From Butyrivibrio sp. NC2007 (GTDB lineage Bacteria > Bacillota > Clostridia > Lachnospirales > Lachnospiraceae): 64,000 nucleotides of DNA. The stretch's first letter is position 1. Each line of letters starts with the position of its first letter. The position numbers and the translations under genes were made by a program. Below are positions 60,256-64,000 of the stretch, one piece after another. The notes beneath the pieces are model-generated. The model had not been told where the DNA came from. It searched no databases and was given only the letters and a program-made list of their open reading frames with translations. The stretch covers positions 97,142-161,141 of the forward strand of contig NZ_ATWY01000007.1 in NCBI RefSeq assembly GCF_000421405.1. The letters are read 5' to 3'.

Positions 60256-61242
60256 ATGAAGATAGCGAGTAGTGATGTTTATTCCAAGGCAAATTACAGC
60301 TATCAAAAGGAATTGAAAAGTAGCGGCGCAGGGACAAGCGGATTTTTTGCAGGAATAGTAGAAAAGCATGTAGAGAAGGAGAAGGCGGATTATCAGGCAA
60401 CGGGCAGGATTACAACAGAGGATGGCAGGGAAATCAAGGTGGATGTAGATGTTACGATGGCGCGGAAGAAAGAGCGCGATACCTTTATTGCAATGTCATC
60501 ACCAATGGATAGCCTCTTTGACCCACTGATAATAAATACCGGGCAGCAGGTGGCTTCACTTAGTGATAAGAAATTTAAGTTCGACCTGGATGCTGATGGA
60601 AAGCAGGATGAGATTTCCATGACAAAGGCAGGAAGCGGATTTCTTGCTCTTGATAAAAATGGTGATGGCAAGATAAATGATGGAACGGAGCTGTTTGGTG
60701 TTAAGAGTGGTGATGGTTTTAAGGATCTTGCTGAGTATGACAGCGATGGCAATGGCTGGATTGATGAGAGTGATGAGGTCTTTGAAAAGCTTCAGGTTTG
60801 GAGTAAGACAGATGAAGGAAAAGAGGAATTAAAGAGCCTTAAGGAATCGGGAGTTGGTGCGATTTTTCTTGGAGCTGAGGATACTGAATTTACAATAGAC
60901 GGAACGGATGGTGTTCTGGATGGAAAGGTAAGAAAGACCGGATTTTATCTGAAAGAAGACGGCGGAGCAGGAACTATACAGCACGTTGACCTTGCCATAA
61001 AGGGCAGGGAATCCGAGCTAATGAGCGCAGCTGAGAAGCTTGATGAATTGCTTGAGAAAATGCGAAGCGAGCGATCTTCGAGAAGGCGGAATAGTAATAA
61101 TGATAACGCAAGGCGCAGAGCACAGAGAGCAGCAAGGCAAAAGAAGCAGATCGAGGAATGCCAGAAACGCAAGGAACTCAATAAAGAACTAACAGATAAG
61201 GCAATCGAACATAGAAAGCTTATGTATGGCCGGCAGATATGA
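60256..61242 (+). CDS. EF-hand-like calcium-binding protein of the 52-61 kb cluster
   Basis: A 328-residue protein. After a short N terminus (KIASSDVYSKANYSYQKEL) and a beta-rich region, three acidic Dx[DN]xDG loops follow: DLDADGKQD near 110, DKNGDGKINDGTELFG near 133 and DSDGNGWIDESDEVF near 162. This block is common in large secreted calcium-binding proteins of other bacteria. The C-terminal 80 residues are Arg/Lys/Glu-rich and helical. There is no classical signal peptide. GAGGT precedes ATG60256, 84 nt after the kinase. Its stop TGA is the start of a repeat. Confidence 0.8.
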   Translation: MKIASSDVYSKANYSYQKELKSSGAGTSGFFAGIVEKHVEKEKADYQATGRITTEDGREIKVDVDVTMARKKERDTFIAMSSPMDSLFDPLIINTGQQVASLSDKKFKFDLDADGKQDEISMTKAGSGFLALDKNGDGKINDGTELFGVKSGDGFKDLAEYDSDGNGWIDESDEVFEKLQVWSKTDEGKEELKSLKESGVGAIFLGAEDTEFTIDGTDGVLDGKVRKTGFYLKEDGGAGTIQHVDLAIKGRESELMSAAEKLDELLEKMRSERSSRRRNSNNDNARRRAQRAARQKKQIEECQKRKELNKELTDKAIEHRKLMYGRQI

Positions 61243-61350
61243 GCCCTAGGGACGGAGTCAGTGGTTCATTTTTGAGCCCTGGGGACGGAGTCATGGGTTC
61301 ATTTTCAGAAAATTCTGAAAATGAACCCATGACTCCGTCCCCAGGGCTCA
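61240..61350. repeat. 33-bp repeat family, locus 6 (two direct plus one inverted unit)
   Basis: Direct units begin with TGA at 61240 and 61273, 33 bp apart; a third unit is inverted (61321-61350) after the same inner palindrome TTTTCAGA-AAAT-TCTGAAAA as locus 5. The first TGA is the stop codon of the calcium-binding protein gene. Confidence 0.9.
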
Positions 61351-61398
61351 AAATAGTATAGAATGTATATAGGTATAGACTTGAAGGGAGAATCAGGC

Positions 61399-62190
61399 AT
61401 GCAGATTTCAGATATCGATAATGGAAAAGCCTTTGACTGGGGGAATACATCGAAAGACTATGCTAAATACCGTGATATTTACCCTGAGCAGTTCTATCAG
61501 TGCATTCTGGATATGGGGCTGTGCAAAGATGGGCAGAAAGTGCTTGATATCGGGACAGGAACTGGAGTCCTTCCGCGCAATATGTACAAGTACGGCGCTA
61601 AGTGGATTGGGACCGATATCTCGGAAAACCAGATAGCTCAGGCAAAAGAGCTTGCGGATCAGCAGGGGATGGACATTGAGTTTTACACGTGTCCTGCAGA
61701 AGAGGTTAGCTATCCGGACAATACATTTGATGTCATCACCGTGTGCCAGTGCATATGGTATCTGAATGCTGAGGTTATAGCAGGTAGATTTGCCGGAATG
61801 CTTAAACCCGGAGGAAAGCTTCTTATCCTGTATATGGGATGGCTTCCATACGAAGATCCGATTGCCGGAAAGAGTGAGGAAATCATCCTGAAGCACAATC
61901 CGAACTGGTCTTCTTACGGAGATACGGTTCATCCGGTTTACGTTCCGGATGCGCTTTTGTCACCTTTTGACATAGTGAAAAGAGATGAGTTCAGAGTCGA
62001 TGTGTCTTTTACCAGAGAAGGGTGGCATGGCAGAATGCGCGCGTGCAGAGGAGTTGGAGCTGCAATGAATGAACAGCAGCTAAAGGCCTGGGATAAAGAG
62101 CATATGAAGATGCTTGAAGAAAATGCGGGGGAAGAATTTGTGGTTAAGCACTATGTGTCTTTTGCTGAACTTCAGGTGAAAAAGAAATAG
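61399..62190 (+). CDS. Class I SAM-dependent methyltransferase
   Basis: A 263-residue cytoplasmic enzyme. VLDIGTGTGVLPRNM is SAM-binding motif I, IGTDISENQIAQAK motif II, PAEEVSYPDNTFDVITVCQC motif IV and LKPGGKLLILYMG motif VI, the pattern of the UbiE/type 11 family. The substrate is unknown. The frame extends upstream to ATG61363, but AAGGGAG lies 8 nt before ATG61399, which is chosen. It follows repeat locus 6 and is followed by a terminator, so it is probably a separate unit. Confidence 0.9.
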   Translation: MQISDIDNGKAFDWGNTSKDYAKYRDIYPEQFYQCILDMGLCKDGQKVLDIGTGTGVLPRNMYKYGAKWIGTDISENQIAQAKELADQQGMDIEFYTCPAEEVSYPDNTFDVITVCQCIWYLNAEVIAGRFAGMLKPGGKLLILYMGWLPYEDPIAGKSEEIILKHNPNWSSYGDTVHPVYVPDALLSPFDIVKRDEFRVDVSFTREGWHGRMRACRGVGAAMNEQQLKAWDKEHMKMLEENAGEEFVVKHYVSFAELQVKKK

Positions 62191-62212
62191 TTTGAGATTG
62201 CGGTGAAAACGG

Positions 62213-62244
62213 CCGGCAGAGGTGAGAATCTTTGCCGGTTTTTT
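62213..62244 (+). terminator. Rho-independent terminator of the methyltransferase gene
   Basis: CCGGCA pairs with TGCCGG and T6 follows. Confidence 0.75.
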
Positions 62245-62410
62245 GTTATAATAAACATGACATACTGATGACATGTTTAGCTTGATATTATAGATATTGA
62301 GATACGTAATATGAAAAACTAAATTCCTGTTCAGATGCATTAATCTGGAATTTACTCCTGCACATATTTTTTGTTACTATATCCAAGGTTATCTGTCAGA
62401 AAGGATTACC

Positions 62411-63751
62411 ATGGATAAGAAAAACAGCTTTCATAACCAAAGACATCTCTCATTGTCTGACAGAAGTTTTATTGAGCAGGAGCTATTACAACATTCTTCT
62501 TTTAAATATATTGGAGAAATGCTCAACAAAGATCCTACTACTATATCTAAAGAAATACGGAATCATACCATGTCAAAACCTCCTTTACAGCACTTTAGAA
62601 AGTGTCGAGGTTGTCTGCACTATATTGAATGCCGCAGGAGAAATGTATGTGGTGATCTTAAGTGTAAATCTGTATGTAGGTTATGTGTTTGGGGGCACCC
62701 TACTGATCACTGTATTAGTTATCTTCCTTTTGATCGTTACTGCAACAAAAGAGATAAACCTCCATACGTATGCAATGGCTGTGAGCATACAAATTTATGC
62801 ACTCTTGAGCAAAGGATTTACGATGCAAAAAAGGCTCAAAAAATGTATGAACAAAAGCTTTCCGATTCTAGAAAGGGCATCAACATGACTCCTGAAGAAC
62901 TGGATGAACTTAATGAACTCATTTCTCCTCTGGCCCTTAAAGGGCAACCATTAAGCCATATATTTGCAGTTCATGGTGATGAGATTCCCGTCTCTCGCAG
63001 GACTTTATATAACTACTTTGATCAACGAGTCTTTACGGCAAGGAACATTGATCTACCAAGAAGAGTTCGCTACAAAAAGAGAAAAAGGCGTTCTGAACCA
63101 CGTATAAAAAATGTCAAGCAAGCATACCGTTCAAAGCGTACTTATGTTGATTTTGAAAAATATACAAAGGCATTTCCGGAGCTTGATGTCGTTGAAATGG
63201 ACACAGTAAAGGGTACCAATAAAGCAGGAAAATGCCTGTTAACTCTTCTGTTCAGAAGCTGCAGTTTCATGATCATAATCCTACTTCCGAATTGTACCCA
63301 GAAGAGTGTTGTAGCTGCCATAAACAGCCTTTGCGACGCCATCGGATTACACACTTTTAAAAAGTACTTTCCCATAATTCTTACTGACAATGGCTCAGAG
63401 TTTAAGAATCCCTGGGACATAGAAAATACGCAAACCGGAACTCCACGGACAAAAGTATTTTATTGCGATCCATACGTTTCAAATCAGAAAGCGCGCATAG
63501 AAAAGAATCATGAGTACATACGTTATGTGATACCTAAGGGAAGAAGCATGTCCAAGTATACGCAGGATGACATCAATCTTCTTGCAAGCCACATAAACTC
63601 TGTAGGGCGTGACAGTCTCAATGGGGCTACACCTTTTGACCTAGCGGAGCTCCTTTTAGATAAAAAGATACCGACTTTAACAGGACTGAAAAAAGTCTCC
63701 CCAGACGAAGTCCTGCTAAAACCGGCACTCATTGAATACCGTGATAAATAA
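62411..63751 (+). CDS. IS30-family transposase
   Basis: A 446-residue DDE transposase. The N terminus has the IS30 helix-turn-helix (HLSLSDRSFIEQELLQHSSF, IGEMLNKDPTTISKEIRNH) and a Cys-rich zinc-like region (CRGCLHYIECRRRNVC). The catalytic acids are in VVEMDTVKG, LTDNGSEFKN and KNHEYIRYVIPKG. AAAGGA precedes ATG62411. The frame is complete with no frameshift, and it sits inside well-matched terminal inverted repeats. Confidence 0.95.
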   Translation: MDKKNSFHNQRHLSLSDRSFIEQELLQHSSFKYIGEMLNKDPTTISKEIRNHTMSKPPLQHFRKCRGCLHYIECRRRNVCGDLKCKSVCRLCVWGHPTDHCISYLPFDRYCNKRDKPPYVCNGCEHTNLCTLEQRIYDAKKAQKMYEQKLSDSRKGINMTPEELDELNELISPLALKGQPLSHIFAVHGDEIPVSRRTLYNYFDQRVFTARNIDLPRRVRYKKRKRRSEPRIKNVKQAYRSKRTYVDFEKYTKAFPELDVVEMDTVKGTNKAGKCLLTLLFRSCSFMIIILLPNCTQKSVVAAINSLCDAIGLHTFKKYFPIILTDNGSEFKNPWDIENTQTGTPRTKVFYCDPYVSNQKARIEKNHEYIRYVIPKGRSMSKYTQDDINLLASHINSVGRDSLNGATPFDLAELLLDKKIPTLTGLKKVSPDEVLLKPALIEYRDK

Positions 63752-63783
63752 TCACGTAGACTAATAAATCAGCAGACAGATAA

Positions 63784-63819
63784 CCACCCGAAGATCATAA
63801 AATCTCTTTTGATGGGTGG
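63784..63819 (+). terminator. Terminator inside the IS element
   Basis: CCACCC and GGGTGG (extended by ATCA / TGAT) form a stem followed by AATTTAATTTTTC, 33 nt after the transposase stop. Confidence 0.7.
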
Positions 63820-64000
63820 AATTTAATTTTTCTCAATCTGCTCCAGCCATCTGTTTGCTATGCAAACAAACAGAATTGGTAAACCGATTTTAGCATGTTT
63901 TTGGGGCATGTCAAAGTACCATTTTTATAAAAAAACTCCTAAAAAAGCCTCACATGCATTTTTTGCAACTATAAACCGGAATTCAGTTTTTCATTTGACC

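Larger units (their letters stand above)
62311..63994 (+). mobile_element. Complete IS30-family insertion sequence
   Basis: About 1684 bp bounded by inverted repeats: left ATGAAAAACTAAATTCCTGT (62311-62330) and right, reverse-complemented, ATGAAAAACTGAATTCCGGT (63994-63975), 18 of 20 matching. It contains one intact transposase gene and a terminator. No matching target duplication of 2-3 bp is obvious (AAT left, TTG right). The copy looks young and possibly active. Confidence 0.85.

Noticed and set aside
1..64000. tRNA, rRNA or known riboswitches
   Set aside because: No cloverleaf, conserved rRNA segment or recognised riboswitch core was seen by eye; a covariance-model search was not possible.

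Overview
The window looks like a chromosomal segment of a low-to-mid GC, Gram-positive, anaerobic Lachnospiraceae bacterium, most like the rumen/gut genera Butyrivibrio or Pseudobutyrivibrio. The evidence is strong AGGAGG ribosome sites, lipoprotein substrate-binding proteins, a paired GlgC/GlgD ADP-glucose synthase, YesM/YesN-type two-component regulators, chemoreceptors, a GltD-like iron-sulfur flavoprotein, a TIR/propeller protein and an IS30-family element. The genus is inferred from gene content, not proven. No rRNA, tRNA or CRISPR was recognised.

Layout. 0-7.5 kb: an Opp/Dpp-type oligopeptide ABC transporter operon (lipoprotein, two permeases, two ATPases) with an unusually long binding protein and a permease carrying an insertion of about 245 residues. 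7.6-10.4 kb: a large FAD/Fe-S oxidoreductase. 10.5-12.1 kb: a lipoprotein and two small proteins. 12.1-15.9 kb: two divergent chemoreceptors. 16-19.3 kb: glycogen synthesis (glgC-glgD) divergent from a family 2 glycosyltransferase. 19.3-27.2 kb: a four-gene signalling operon built from EAL, GGDEF, HDOD, histidine-kinase, receiver and HPt domains, in which the visible GGDEF/EAL catalytic motifs are almost all lost. 27.2-34.8 kb: an Fe3+-type ABC transporter, then MgtC, a further degenerate GGDEF protein, a DUF6765-like protein and an HdeD-like membrane protein. 35.1-45.9 kb: a YtfQ/YtfR/YtfT/YjfF-type sugar (galactofuranose-type) transporter with a YesN-type regulator, a YesM-type kinase and a lipoprotein with two fused sugar-binding domains. 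45.9-51.6 kb: a TIR-propeller membrane protein, a DHH phosphoesterase and a DUF1848 protein. 51.6-61.4 kb: an accessory cluster with a BlaI/BlaR1-like pair, four unknown coiled-coil or low-complexity proteins, an AgrA/AgrC-like two-component system and an EF-hand-like calcium protein, punctuated by a 33-bp repeat family. 61.4-64 kb: a methyltransferase and a complete IS30-family element.

The two most unusual regions are these. (1) Positions 36338-37372 hold no gene but form a palindromic array of about 1 kb: two inverted, foldable 130-nt arms with compensatory base changes enclose two tandem arrays of 74-bp units. The arrays point toward each other and share a conserved core in the same register. 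(2) In the 52-61 kb cluster, two promoters carry paired 11-bp boxes exactly 21 bp apart (55593-55624 and 57869-57900). This is the spacing used by LytTR-type regulators, and one such regulator is encoded immediately downstream, which ties the unknown proteins to the AgrA/AgrC-like system. In the same cluster the 33-bp repeat supplies the stop codon of three different genes.

Coordinates and motifs were read by eye from the sequence. Family names rest on recognised motifs and have not been confirmed by database search.
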